Part shown: one piece after another, positions 1-7,540 of the stretch
Layout: each line of letters begins with the position of its first letter
How positions within the stretch are numbered: position 1 is the first letter of the stretch
Assembly: GCA_003537495.1 (NCBI GenBank)
Contig: DPSB01000567.1
Coordinates: 1 to 11,733, forward strand
Direction of reading: 5' to 3'
Origin: Cytophagales bacterium
GTDB lineage: Bacteria > Bacteroidota > Bacteroidia > Cytophagales > Cyclobacteriaceae
Length of the DNA stretch: 11,733 nt
Position numbers and translations under genes: made by a program
Notes under the pieces: generated by a model
Told to the model about the DNA's origin: nothing
The model's database searches: none
The model's input: the letters and a program-made list of their open reading frames with translations, nothing else

Positions 1-293
1 GGCATCCTTTCGGTCTTCTTTTTATGCAGATAGTTAATGGCTTTATTAATCACAATCCGCTTTAACCACGCGCCAAAAGTTGAGTCGCCCCGGTAAAGGT
101 GCAGGTTACGGAAAGCACTTATAAAAGCCTCCTGCAAAACGTCCTCAGCCTCATCGGTATTGTTCACAATCCGAAAGCCCACGTTGTACATAGAGCGGTT
201 ATACAACTTGTAAAGTTGATAATATGCCTCCCGGTCGCCCTGACGGCAACGGTCAATCAACTCGCCATGTATATGTATAGCCTGAACCTCCAA
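1..293 (-). CDS. ECF-type RNA polymerase sigma-70 factor, N-terminal part (runs off the left edge)
   Basis: This is the first 97 codons of an extracytoplasmic-function sigma factor, which would direct RNA polymerase to a specific promoter set. What is visible is sigma region 2: an opening ELIDRCRQGD helix (about residues 11-20), QLYKLYNRSMYNV (26-38), the core-binding and -10-recognition stretch DEAEDVLQEAFISAF (47-61), and STFGAWLKRIVINKAINYL (71-89). Region 4 lies outside the window. The start is inferred. The frame is closed by a TAG at 312-314 and contains no ATG, so TTG at 291-293 is the only plausible start ahead of the conserved domain; it has no clear ribosome-binding site. The gene begins 53 bases after the TPR protein gene and may be cotranscribed with it. 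ECF factors can control envelope and T9SS genes in Bacteroidota, but nothing here shows its regulon. No anti-sigma factor gene is visible in the window. The family call is firm and the exact start is not. Confidence 0.9.
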   Translation of the reverse strand, partial: MEVQAIHIHGELIDRCRQGDREAYYQLYKLYNRSMYNVGFRIVNNTDEAEDVLQEAFISAFRNLHLYRGDSTFGAWLKRIVINKAINYLHKKKTERM

Positions 294-346
294 ACAAAAA
301 CAGTACTGGTGCTAATGACCAGATAACCTATGTAAAGGTTGCACCC

Positions 347-1093
347 TTATTTAACTTTAGCCAGATTTTGCTTGGCCAGTACAAAATCAGGGGCAAGAGC
401 CAAAGCCTGATCGAACAGCTTTTTCGCAGCAACCTTATCGCCCAAATGCTCCAAAACCGCAAGGCCTTTCAGGTTTAACAGGGCCACCGCCATGGGGTAT
501 TCTTTAGGCTTGTTGTCAACATCGTTATAGGCTACTTTAAGCGTTTCAACCTCCTTATTGGCAAGTAAAATATCTATTGATGTAATAGCCTCGGTGTTGC
601 GTTTCAAATCATATTGCAGAAAGGCCATTTTATAAAGCATGTTTACATTGTTGCTCAACAGATAAAGGCTTTCATAATTCTGTAACGCGCGGTCTTTCAC
701 GCCCATGGCTTCATAACCAATAGCACCAATCTCGAGGGCCGCTACATTTTTAGGATTACGACTCAGTAGTTGTTGCGATACTAACACGGCCGGTACATGC
801 TGTTGATTTTCGTAATAATGATAGGCCAAACTAAGAATCAATGAGTCGTTTTGTGGGTTCTCAATAATCAAATCATACAGCGCACTTTTGGCTACTTCAA
901 AATCGTTCCATTTAACTGCTGTTACATACTTTTTATAAAAGTGCTCTGTTAATGGACTCACACCCGTTTGTTGAGGCTGGGCCTGAGTTTGGGTTTGTGG
1001 TTGTGTTTTAGGTTGCTCGGTTTTTGCCGGTTGCTTTTGCGCCCAGGTAGTTAACGATGCACTTAACAGGAACAGGAATACGAACTTTTTCAT
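347..1093 (-). CDS. Secreted tetratricopeptide-repeat (TPR) protein
   Basis: This 248-residue protein has an N-terminal signal peptide (basic MKK, hydrophobic core FVFLFLLSASLTT, likely cleavage near W17-A18-Q19), so it should act in the periplasm or at the cell envelope. Residues 20-44 form a low-complexity linker rich in Gln, Pro and Thr. The rest is alpha-helical with TPR-like pairs: LSLAYHYYENQQHVPAVLVSQQLLSRNPKN, then AALEIGAIGYEAMGVKDRALQNYESL, a unit around MAFLQYDLKRNTEAITSI, and a C-terminal AKKLFDQALALAPDFVLAKQNL, which is the closest to TPR consensus (these spans are given in pieces of the read frame). TPR proteins generally mediate protein-protein contacts; no partner or reaction can be named. 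It starts 28 bases after the nucleotidyltransferase gene, in the same direction, so the two are probably cotranscribed. The leader is AT-rich with no Shine-Dalgarno sequence. The family call is sound; the function is unknown. Confidence 0.85.
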   Translation of the reverse strand: MKKFVFLFLLSASLTTWAQKQPAKTEQPKTQPQTQTQAQPQQTGVSPLTEHFYKKYVTAVKWNDFEVAKSALYDLIIENPQNDSLILSLAYHYYENQQHVPAVLVSQQLLSRNPKNVAALEIGAIGYEAMGVKDRALQNYESLYLLSNNVNMLYKMAFLQYDLKRNTEAITSIDILLANKEVETLKVAYNDVDNKPKEYPMAVALLNLKGLAVLEHLGDKVAAKKLFDQALALAPDFVLAKQNLAKVK

Positions 1094-1121
1094 TGGTTAA
1101 AATTATTAATCGATTGGTAAG

Positions 1122-2546
1122 TTAATTCTTTGATTCTTCATTTATAAACAGGCCGCGTTCACCCGCCAGTTTTAACATTAATTCATATGCTTCTTCGCGC
1201 GAGTTCCGGATGGTGCCTTCCAGAATGGCCTCCTTAATGGCTTCCTTGATTTCACCAATTATCGGGCCAGCCGGAATATTGAAAAGTTTAATAATCTCAT
1301 CTCCGGATATAGGCGGTTGAAATTGACGGATCTGATCGCGGGCTTCCAGGTCGATCATTTTCTGTTGTACTGCTTCAAAATTACGGAGATAGCGTGCTAC
1401 CTTCTCGTTATTTTTAGATGTGATATCAGCCCGGCATAAGGTCATCAGTGCATCGGCATCTTCACCGGCTTCAAAGAGTAATCTGCGCACAGCTGAATCA
1501 CTTACTTCTTTTACTAACGCGATGGGCCGCAAGTGCAAGCGTACAAGTTTTTGTACGAAAATCATCTTTTCATTCATGGGTAACTTAAGCCTGCGAAAAA
1601 TGCCGGGCACCATGCGCGCACCTTTATCTTCATGACCATGAAACGTCCACCCTATTTCTTTGTCAAAACGTTTGGTAGCCGGTTTGGCGATATCGTGTAG
1701 AATGGCTGCCCAGCGTAACCATAAATCATCCGAAACCTTCGCTACGTTATCTAACACTTGCAGTGTATGGAAAAAATTATCCTTATGTGCTTTGTTATCT
1801 TGATATTCCACTCCATGTAAGGCCACCATTTCAGGGAAAAACTTCTTCAGTAGACCGCTATGAAAAAGTAACTTGAATCCATAAGAAGGCAATTTCGATT
1901 CAATGATTTTATTCAACTCGGTGGTGATGCGTTCCATTGAAACGATACTCAGCCGATCTGTATTTTTTGTGATTGCTTCGTAGGTATCGGCTTCAATATC
2001 AAACGACAGTTGCGCTGCAAACCGAACGGCACGCAGCATCCGTAAAGGGTCATCCGAAAATGTAATGTTTGGATCAAGTGGAGTTTTGATCAACTTTTCT
2101 TCCAAATGTTTTAATCCTCCGAAGGGATCAATCAACGCACCATAACTTTCTACGCTCAAACTGATGGCCATCGCATTAATCGTAAAATCCCTGCGCTGCT
2201 GATCTTCCTCCAGCGTTCCATTCTCTACTATTGGCTTACGCGATTCTTTTCGGTAGGATTCCTTTCTCGCGCCAACAAACTCCAATTCACGATCGTGCCA
2301 TTTGATCATGGCCGTACCAAAATTTTTAAAAACAGTAACGGGCAAGTTTCCAAGACGCCTGGCTACTGCCTGAGCCAGGTCAATTCCATTCCCCAGGCAA
2401 ACAAAATCGAGATCTTTATTGGGGCGATTTAAAATCAGATCGCGCACATATCCACCTACTACAAAAGCAGGCACATTCAACTCGCTTGCAGCCGCGGCAA
2501 CTTCACCAAAAATTGAATCCGAGTCGAGATGTGCTTTAAAGTTCAT
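1122..2546 (-). CDS. cca: CCA-adding-type tRNA nucleotidyltransferase with HD domain
   Basis: This cytoplasmic enzyme of 474 residues belongs to the class II tRNA nucleotidyltransferase/poly(A) polymerase family, which adds or repairs the 3' CCA end of tRNA. The nucleotidyltransferase head shows GGYVRDLIL (31-39), the metal-binding pair D45-x-D47 in KDLDFV, RRDFTINAMA (118-127), DDPLRMLRAVRF (165-176) and a SMERITTEL stretch (203-211). A C-terminal HD domain follows, with H260, the HD pair H284-D285 in LHDIAKPATK, and H303/H305 in FHGHED. HD domains in this family often have phosphohydrolase or phosphodiesterase activity. The length is normal for a head-plus-HD enzyme. Whether it adds all of CCA, or only CC or A, cannot be decided from sequence inspection. 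The gene lies 107 bases after a PorP/SprF gene and 28 bases before the TPR gene. A promoter-like TACCTTTG box and a perfect dyad lie directly upstream of its ATG, so it may begin a transcription unit separate from the T9SS genes. A poly(A) polymerase is the main alternative. Confidence 0.93.
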   Translation of the reverse strand: MNFKAHLDSDSIFGEVAAAASELNVPAFVVGGYVRDLILNRPNKDLDFVCLGNGIDLAQAVARRLGNLPVTVFKNFGTAMIKWHDRELEFVGARKESYRKESRKPIVENGTLEEDQQRRDFTINAMAISLSVESYGALIDPFGGLKHLEEKLIKTPLDPNITFSDDPLRMLRAVRFAAQLSFDIEADTYEAITKNTDRLSIVSMERITTELNKIIESKLPSYGFKLLFHSGLLKKFFPEMVALHGVEYQDNKAHKDNFFHTLQVLDNVAKVSDDLWLRWAAILHDIAKPATKRFDKEIGWTFHGHEDKGARMVPGIFRRLKLPMNEKMIFVQKLVRLHLRPIALVKEVSDSAVRRLLFEAGEDADALMTLCRADITSKNNEKVARYLRNFEAVQQKMIDLEARDQIRQFQPPISGDEIIKLFNIPAGPIIGEIKEAIKEAILEGTIRNSREEAYELMLKLAGERGLFINEESKN

Positions 2547-2549
2547 GTA

Positions 2550-2567
2550 ACCTCATCAAAATGAGGT
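2550..2567 (-). promoter_or_regulatory. Perfect dyad just upstream of the nucleotidyltransferase start
   Basis: A 7-base perfect inverted repeat (acctcat / atgaggt on the plus strand) around a 4-base loop ends three bases before the ATG at 2544-2546. On the coding strand, the distal arm contains TGAGGT, the only Shine-Dalgarno-like sequence ahead of this gene, so folding of a read-through transcript would hide it. The dyad also spans the start point expected from the adjacent TACCTTTG box, so it could instead be an operator. The symmetry is seen directly; either role is inference. Confidence 0.45.
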
Positions 2568-2575
2568 CAAAGGTA
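2568..2575 (-). promoter_or_regulatory. Candidate Bacteroidota -7 promoter element (TACCTTTG)
   Basis: Read on the minus strand, this is an exact match to the Bacteroidota -7 consensus TAnnTTTG, placed to give a start about 16-18 bases ahead of the nucleotidyltransferase ATG. I see no matching TTG-type -33 box at the usual distance upstream, which lowers confidence. If real, it separates the cca-TPR-sigma segment from the T9SS cassettes transcriptionally. Confidence 0.35.
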
Positions 2576-2600
2576 ATAGATTAACGGGAATCCGCAGGTT

Positions 2601-2648
2601 AGACCTGTCGGGTCTTCTAAGCTTAGGCATTAAAAACCTGACAGGTCT
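2601..2648. repeat. Nested inverted repeat between PorP/SprF and nucleotidyltransferase genes
   Basis: Two 13-base arms (agacctgtcgggt at 2601-2613 and acctgacaggtct at 2636-2648) are complementary at 12 of 13 positions. Each arm is itself nearly palindromic; the second contains acctg-a-caggt, with perfect halves about one central base. Between them lies a perfect 10-base palindrome, ctaagcttag, at 2617-2626. The element begins six bases after the PorP/SprF stop codon, so it could form a hairpin at the end of that transcript and slow decay or help termination. It lacks the uninterrupted T-run of a classical terminator after the full stem. It also resembles short dispersed palindromic repeats of bacterial genomes, but no second copy is in this window. 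Confidence 0.6.
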
Positions 2649-2653
2649 TTAAT

Positions 2654-3667
2654 CTATTTTTTTATAAACGTAGGGCAAGGAATGAACTTATCCTTCCGCT
2701 TTGTCTTTACCTGGGTGGCCATTTGCAGCTTATATTTTATAGCTACTTCATGTGCGCCTCCAGAAATCGGGCCCAACTCCGAAACGGTAAAATCATAGCT
2801 GTAACCCAACTCAAGTTTCTCGAATTGAAAGCCCAGAATTACCACCATAGCATCCTGGCTAATGTTGTCTCTCACATTTTGCTGCAGCGGAATACCCCGA
2901 TACCACACGCCCATCATAATTGGATCATACAAAAAATGCACGCCAACATCAAGCTGATCAAAACGACCTTGCTTCTTGTAAACAAATGAAGGCGCCAAAA
3001 CAGAAATGTGTTCTTTCTTGAAAGGACCACCATATAGTGGAATGCGTACCCCACCATGAAAACTGGTTTTCATTGGCACTTCTGCTTCCTGATTAATTAA
3101 GGAACGATTGGGTGTATTCAAATGACTGGCTGAAAACCCAAACCAGAAATTTTTATTATACGCAAGCACACCAGAATTAAAATCAAAGTATTGTGTGTTT
3201 CCTAAATTAAAAAGTGCCTGATCATCGGTAGGTACATTTCCATCCGAATCAAACTGTAGCTGATCGCCAAAGATTAATCTATTCAAATCTATAGACCGAA
3301 AGGCATATCCAAAATTTAATCCAGCTGAAACAACCCACTTATTCGAAACATTCCATTTATAGGAATACAAAAAATTAAGTTGTGAAGAACGCATACCCGC
3401 AGTGCCGGCCTGATCGACAGTAGCCAAAAAACCAACACCACTATTGTAGTGATTCAAATTTACATCGTACGAAAAGGCGTACGTAACAAAACCACGGGCC
3501 GCATTGGGCCACTGGTTACGATAGTTGGCAATAAAACGATGATCTTCGGATGTGCCTGTAAAGGCAGGATTGAGATATAAAGGCGCAGCATAGTATTGCG
3601 AAAACTGCGGGTCTTGCGCAAAAAGTTTTGCCGAACAAAAAATTAATATGAAGTAAAGCTTTCTCAT
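2654..3667 (-). CDS. Type IX secretion PorP/SprF-family outer-membrane protein (second cassette)
   Basis: This 337-residue protein has a signal peptide (MRKLYFILIFCSAKLFA, cleavage before Q18) followed by the family signature QDPQFSQYYAAPLYLNPAFTG (residues 18-38). The body is made of alternating aromatic and hydrophobic beta-strands with many Tyr, Phe and Trp, as expected for an outer-membrane barrel; LELGYSYDFTVSEL and SGGAHEVAIKYKL near the C-terminus are typical. It ends in a basic tail (KTKRKDK) followed by IPCPTF, whose C331 is the only cysteine of the mature protein. F. johnsoniae SprF, from this family, is needed to export the SprB adhesin. The ATG overlaps the stop of the PKD-repeat gene as ATGA, so translation is probably coupled and that cargo is the likely partner. 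It is a clear paralogue of the protein at 7541-8569. Family membership is firm; partner assignment rests on context. Confidence 0.93.
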   Translation of the reverse strand: MRKLYFILIFCSAKLFAQDPQFSQYYAAPLYLNPAFTGTSEDHRFIANYRNQWPNAARGFVTYAFSYDVNLNHYNSGVGFLATVDQAGTAGMRSSQLNFLYSYKWNVSNKWVVSAGLNFGYAFRSIDLNRLIFGDQLQFDSDGNVPTDDQALFNLGNTQYFDFNSGVLAYNKNFWFGFSASHLNTPNRSLINQEAEVPMKTSFHGGVRIPLYGGPFKKEHISVLAPSFVYKKQGRFDQLDVGVHFLYDPIMMGVWYRGIPLQQNVRDNISQDAMVVILGFQFEKLELGYSYDFTVSELGPISGGAHEVAIKYKLQMATQVKTKRKDKFIPCPTFIKK

Positions 3668-6600
3668 CGGATCAGATTAACATCGCCTACACGCACCACC
3701 CGTTCACCATTTTCAAAAGAAGCAGCCATCTTATAGATGTAAACATCTTGCTGGCACAACTTGCCCTGGTAGGTTCCATCCCACCCGCGCTCCGGGTCGC
3801 GACTTTCAAACAACAACTCTCCCCATCGATTAAAAATCAATAGTTCAAATTCCGTAACACCTCGCATTACAGGCAAGAAAATGTCATTGGTTCCATCGCT
3901 ATTTCCACCACCACTACCGGTTGAAGATAGATTAGGTGAAAACGCATTTGGGATAAGTACCTGGCCACCTTTCAACACCCGCACGGCATTTTCGCGAATA
4001 GTTGAGTCAGAACAATTGAATTGATTGAAGGCTGTTAACTTAATACTGTAAACTCCTTCATCCAGATATTTGTGTTCAGGTTGAAAGGCCGTTGAGGTAT
4101 TACCATCGCCAAACTCCCATAAATAGGTATTGGCATCAAAACTCAAATTTCGGGTAAACATAATACCCCCCGGAATGTAAACCAGTAATGGTTTAATTTC
4201 AAAGTTGGCACGCGGTAATGGAAACACTTCAATAATACCAGCCTTTCCCTCCGTTACAGTTTGCCCGGTAATATTACTTGCCGATAATGAAACTGAATAT
4301 ACACCCGGTTGAAAATATGTGTGTGTAGGGTTAGCCATAGTAGAAGTAGCGCCATCGCCAAAATCCCACAGATAAGAATTAGGATCAGCAAATTGCGAAA
4401 GGTTAGTAAACGTTACGGTAAGGGGCATACAACCTTCCGGTGGATTGTAACTGAAATCTACAATAGGTGGAATAGCCAATATCTCAACTTGCTGCGCTTG
4501 CGTTTCCACACACACATTATTGGTAACGGTTAACCGAATAGTATAAACACCATACGTGGCATACGTATGCGAAGTAACCGTTGTACTGGTTGAAGTAGTG
4601 CCATCACCAAAATCCCACAGGTAAGTCCACGGGCCCGGATTGGTTGTGTTTGTAATGGTTACAGTGGATGCCGGTAACGATTGACTTATCGGTGTAGCCG
4701 TAAAACCGGCATTCATATTATCGCGACTCGGTACGGTTATGGATTGACTGGTGAGTGGGCTTACACAATTCGCAAAGTTTTGCGTATCGAGATTAAAACC
4801 CACTGCAAGTGCAGGCGAAGCAGCAGGCGGGCGGTTAAACGTGTGTTCAATAAAATCCGCAGCGGTAGTTTGATCCACGATAGGAATTCCGTTTTCATTA
4901 ATTACCCAATGGTAACTGGTGAGACCTTTCTGCACGGCATCCAATCGCACCGTCATTAGGTTACAATCAAAAACAAGTGTATCAATCGTAAACTGTGAGA
5001 TCGGTACCGGACTGATACGTATAGTTCGGATAGAATCGCCAAAGCAGCCCGTAGTTAAGGTAGTGCGGAGTTGTACGGAAAAGTTTTTAATAGCTTGGGT
5101 GGTATTTGTAAAGACATAACTGAACGCAGGCGTTGTGCCGGTGCTGATGTCATCAATCAAACCGGTGTTATCACTGATTTGCCAGCGGTATTCCGATGGG
5201 TTAAGTGATTGGGTTTCCAAATCAACAGAGAAGTTGATAGTTTGAGGCGAGCAGTTATCATTAAACGGAGAGTAGTTGGTAGAAATAAAACCTGAACGTG
5301 TACCCGGAAAAACCGTAATGGTTCGCGTGGGCGAAATAGTTTCGCAGCCACCCACGGTAATTACCCGTAGCCGCACTTCAAATACTTTATTCGACAATCC
5401 GATGTTTTCAAAATCATGAACAAAAAATGGCGAGAATGTCGGGTCGGTAGGTATTTGGGTACCTATAGGTTGAAATCCAAGTCCACTTAATTCATCGGCC
5501 TCCCACACATAACTACCAATTGCAGTGGGTTGAATGGCTGCACCGGTATTATTAAACGTTACCGTGAGAATACTACAACCTGAAGTTACATCAGGAGTAA
5601 AAGTGGCGACAGGTAACGGATCCACCACTACCGGAATGATTACTGTTTCAGAACAGGCAGCCTGATTGGTTGTTACCCGCAGCGCAACCTGATACGTACC
5701 AGCTGCACCAAGCACCCGATTAAATGTAGTTTGATTATCAAAAGCCGGATCTTTTGTAAATACACCAGTAAAGTTGAAATCCCATTCGCGCAGCACAATC
5801 GTTTCTCCATTTATGGATTGTAGTGTGGAAGCCTCTGTAAAAGCTGTTGATTGTCCGGCACAAACTTGTGTGGCAGTAAACACCGGCAAAGGTTTTTCAA
5901 ACACACGTACTTGCACTTCATCTACCGTTTCGCATGAGGTAACGTTATCGCGCACAATTAATCTTACCCGATAAATACCTCTGTTTAAATACGATTCATC
6001 GAACGGACCGAGTGGTACTGCCGAAAATCCGGAAGCTGGTTCTTGCCGCACCAACGTATTGGTGGCATCGTAAAACTCCCAGCGCCATTGCGTGGTGGGT
6101 GTTAAACTTCCAACTGATACATCGTTAAACCTTACCGGAAAAGTAGTAAAGGGTGCTACTGCATTCTGACAAAAATCGGGGGTGATTATATTGTTGCTTA
6201 AATCAGTAACCTGAATTTGTGCAACCAATGATGGTGAAATGGTAATTACCTTCTCTACAATCGCCACACAATTGCCAGCTGCAAACTGATCGCGAACTGA
6301 AAGCCGGATTAGTTTCTGCCCTGAAGTAGGATAAGCAAAAGTAGGATTTCGGTTTGTAGCTGTTGAAAGTGGAGCACCCGTTCCGGTGTTATTATCATAA
6401 AACTCCCACGTGTACACAAACGATGCGCCCGCAATGTTTGGCGTTTCATTATCGAAATAAATATTATCGCCTACGCAAAATATAGTTTGAATAGGGCCCG
6501 CACTTCCACCTAAGCGTGTGAGGTAATCTGGTTCAGGCGAAGGAACGATTACAATCCGGGCAGTGGTTACTTGTGGAGCATTGTCACCGTTAACCAGATT

Positions 6601-7383
6601 TCCGTTAACGGGATTGAATGGGTTTAAATCGGTAAGCACATTATCATACGCATTGTATTGATTCCAATTCTTAAGCGTAATCACAAACTCGCGACCTAAA
6701 TCGGCTGGAGTCGTTACAGGTACCTGTATGGGTAAACTAACTTGCCCTGGAGCCAACACAGGATAGATGGGATTTGTTGCTGGTGCCGGATTGAGGTAAG
6801 GAAATCCACCCGGAGTAATACTATTTACCTGCACACCCGGAATCTGGTTGGCCAAAGGGCCGGTGCCATACATCCATTGAATCCAACGCGGTTCGTTATT
6901 CTCGCGCGTGGCTCTTGGAAAACAATTCCAGGTACTGTTATCTGTAAATTGAACACTCGCGGCATAACCCTGACAAATACGATACGTGTCTGGCCCAATG
7001 GAGACTACATCATTCGTCCAGACAATAACCTGCGTGTTGATGGGCACCACACTACCACGTGGATTACATGCATTTGCTGCATCAATCACTACATCGTACC
7101 CACAGTTAACGGACGTATTAGGATATGTATGCGCAATGGTTACGCCTGTTGGGTTTACTTGTGTGATTACTTGTTCGGGTGTACCATCGCCCCAATTAAT
7201 AAAGTATTGCGTGCCAGGTACCGAACTTAAATAAAGGGTTTGAATATTAACGGTAAATGGAGCACAGCCACGGCTGCTGGTAAGAAATGCAAAGCCCGGC
7301 TCCATAATTCCACCACATTGGGCCAGCGCAGCCTTCGAAAAAACAACCAGTAATAATCCTACAAAAGTAAACTTACGCATCAT
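3664..7383 (-). CDS. Giant PKD-repeat surface protein with T9SS type B sorting domain
   Basis: This complete 1239-residue cell-surface protein is probably an adhesin or filament component exported by the type IX system. The signal peptide is MMRKFTFVGLLLVVFSKAALA, cleaved before Q22; the following C23 is not in a lipobox. Domain order: a PKD domain around W64-GDG and HTY (85-87); a region without PKD motifs (122-300); six Ig/PKD-like units, each with a cysteine pair (C303/C372, C405/C484, C508/C577, C603/C680, C711/C780, C807/C873); three canonical PKD domains with WDFGDG or WEFGDG at W923, W1006 and W1089, exactly 83 residues apart; and a type B sorting domain from I1144 to the end, with IPNAFSPN, FNRWGELLFES, GWDG, VYIYK and a final DVNLIR. 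A glycine/serine-rich insertion replaces the usual GDG-type loop before NDIF. The start is the first of two consecutive ATGs. A 157-base gap upstream may hold its own promoter. Ligand and exact role are unknown. Confidence 0.92.
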   Translation of the reverse strand: MMRKFTFVGLLLVVFSKAALAQCGGIMEPGFAFLTSSRGCAPFTVNIQTLYLSSVPGTQYFINWGDGTPEQVITQVNPTGVTIAHTYPNTSVNCGYDVVIDAANACNPRGSVVPINTQVIVWTNDVVSIGPDTYRICQGYAASVQFTDNSTWNCFPRATRENNEPRWIQWMYGTGPLANQIPGVQVNSITPGGFPYLNPAPATNPIYPVLAPGQVSLPIQVPVTTPADLGREFVITLKNWNQYNAYDNVLTDLNPFNPVNGNLVNGDNAPQVTTARIVIVPSPEPDYLTRLGGSAGPIQTIFCVGDNIYFDNETPNIAGASFVYTWEFYDNNTGTGAPLSTATNRNPTFAYPTSGQKLIRLSVRDQFAAGNCVAIVEKVITISPSLVAQIQVTDLSNNIITPDFCQNAVAPFTTFPVRFNDVSVGSLTPTTQWRWEFYDATNTLVRQEPASGFSAVPLGPFDESYLNRGIYRVRLIVRDNVTSCETVDEVQVRVFEKPLPVFTATQVCAGQSTAFTEASTLQSINGETIVLREWDFNFTGVFTKDPAFDNQTTFNRVLGAAGTYQVALRVTTNQAACSETVIIPVVVDPLPVATFTPDVTSGCSILTVTFNNTGAAIQPTAIGSYVWEADELSGLGFQPIGTQIPTDPTFSPFFVHDFENIGLSNKVFEVRLRVITVGGCETISPTRTITVFPGTRSGFISTNYSPFNDNCSPQTINFSVDLETQSLNPSEYRWQISDNTGLIDDISTGTTPAFSYVFTNTTQAIKNFSVQLRTTLTTGCFGDSIRTIRISPVPISQFTIDTLVFDCNLMTVRLDAVQKGLTSYHWVINENGIPIVDQTTAADFIEHTFNRPPAASPALAVGFNLDTQNFANCVSPLTSQSITVPSRDNMNAGFTATPISQSLPASTVTITNTTNPGPWTYLWDFGDGTTSTSTTVTSHTYATYGVYTIRLTVTNNVCVETQAQQVEILAIPPIVDFSYNPPEGCMPLTVTFTNLSQFADPNSYLWDFGDGATSTMANPTHTYFQPGVYSVSLSASNITGQTVTEGKAGIIEVFPLPRANFEIKPLLVYIPGGIMFTRNLSFDANTYLWEFGDGNTSTAFQPEHKYLDEGVYSIKLTAFNQFNCSDSTIRENAVRVLKGGQVLIPNAFSPNLSSTGSGGGNSDGTNDIFLPVMRGVTEFELLIFNRWGELLFESRDPERGWDGTYQGKLCQQDVYIYKMAASFENGERVVRVGDVNLIR
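3955..4716 (-). repeat. Three tandem canonical PKD domains within the 1239-residue protein
   Basis: Residues about 890-1143 carry three PKD domains in strict register. The diagnostic W-[DE]-F-G-D-G motif starts at residues 923, 1006 and 1089, each followed by an HTY or HKY motif and a VY-S/T-[IV]-x-L strand. The spacing is 83 residues both times. At the DNA level, 4351-4376 and 4600-4625 match at 24 of 26 bases, exactly 249 bases apart. These domains probably act as a rigid stalk next to the sorting domain. Confidence 0.8.
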
Positions 7384-7540
7384 GCTTTAAACCGATAAAA
7401 TCCGATTTAAAGCCACTAACAGACTTCGTTAATACAAAGAGAAATGTTTAACCGTTGGTAAAAATACAAAACACCTTTGTGCGGTCATTACAACCGATTA
7501 ATTACTATCCGGCAGGGTAAATGGAAGTTACCGAAGCTTT
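7384..7540. other. 157-base intergenic region between the two T9SS cassettes
   Basis: This is the longest gap in the window and contains no convincing ORF. On the minus strand, TCTCTTTG (7435-7442) matches the TAnnTTTG -7 consensus at all fixed positions but one. A TTTTG lies upstream of it, but at a spacing of 24 bases, longer than usual, so a promoter here is only possible. A weak 5-base stem (ggtaa 7516-7520 / ttacc 7528-7532) lies just after the upstream PorP/SprF stop and has no T-run, so it is not a convincing terminator. The 1239-residue gene may therefore be transcribed from here or by read-through. Confidence 0.35.

Noticed and set aside
99..326. Plus-strand open frame of 75 codons
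   Set aside because: It is antisense to the ECF sigma factor, whose region 2 motifs are unambiguous on the minus strand.
6742..7230. Plus-strand open frame of 162 codons
   Set aside because: It lies wholly antisense to the signal-peptide and PKD-coding part of the 1239-residue gene, has no recognisable domain, and its composition mirrors the opposite strand.
7312..7323. Lipoprotein signal in the 1239-residue protein (LAQC)
   Set aside because: A lipobox needs Gly, Ala or Ser before the Cys; here it is Gln, so ordinary signal-peptide cleavage before Q22 fits better.
7516..7532. Terminator after the PorP/SprF gene at 7541-8569
   Set aside because: The stem is only five base pairs and no T-run follows it on the minus strand.
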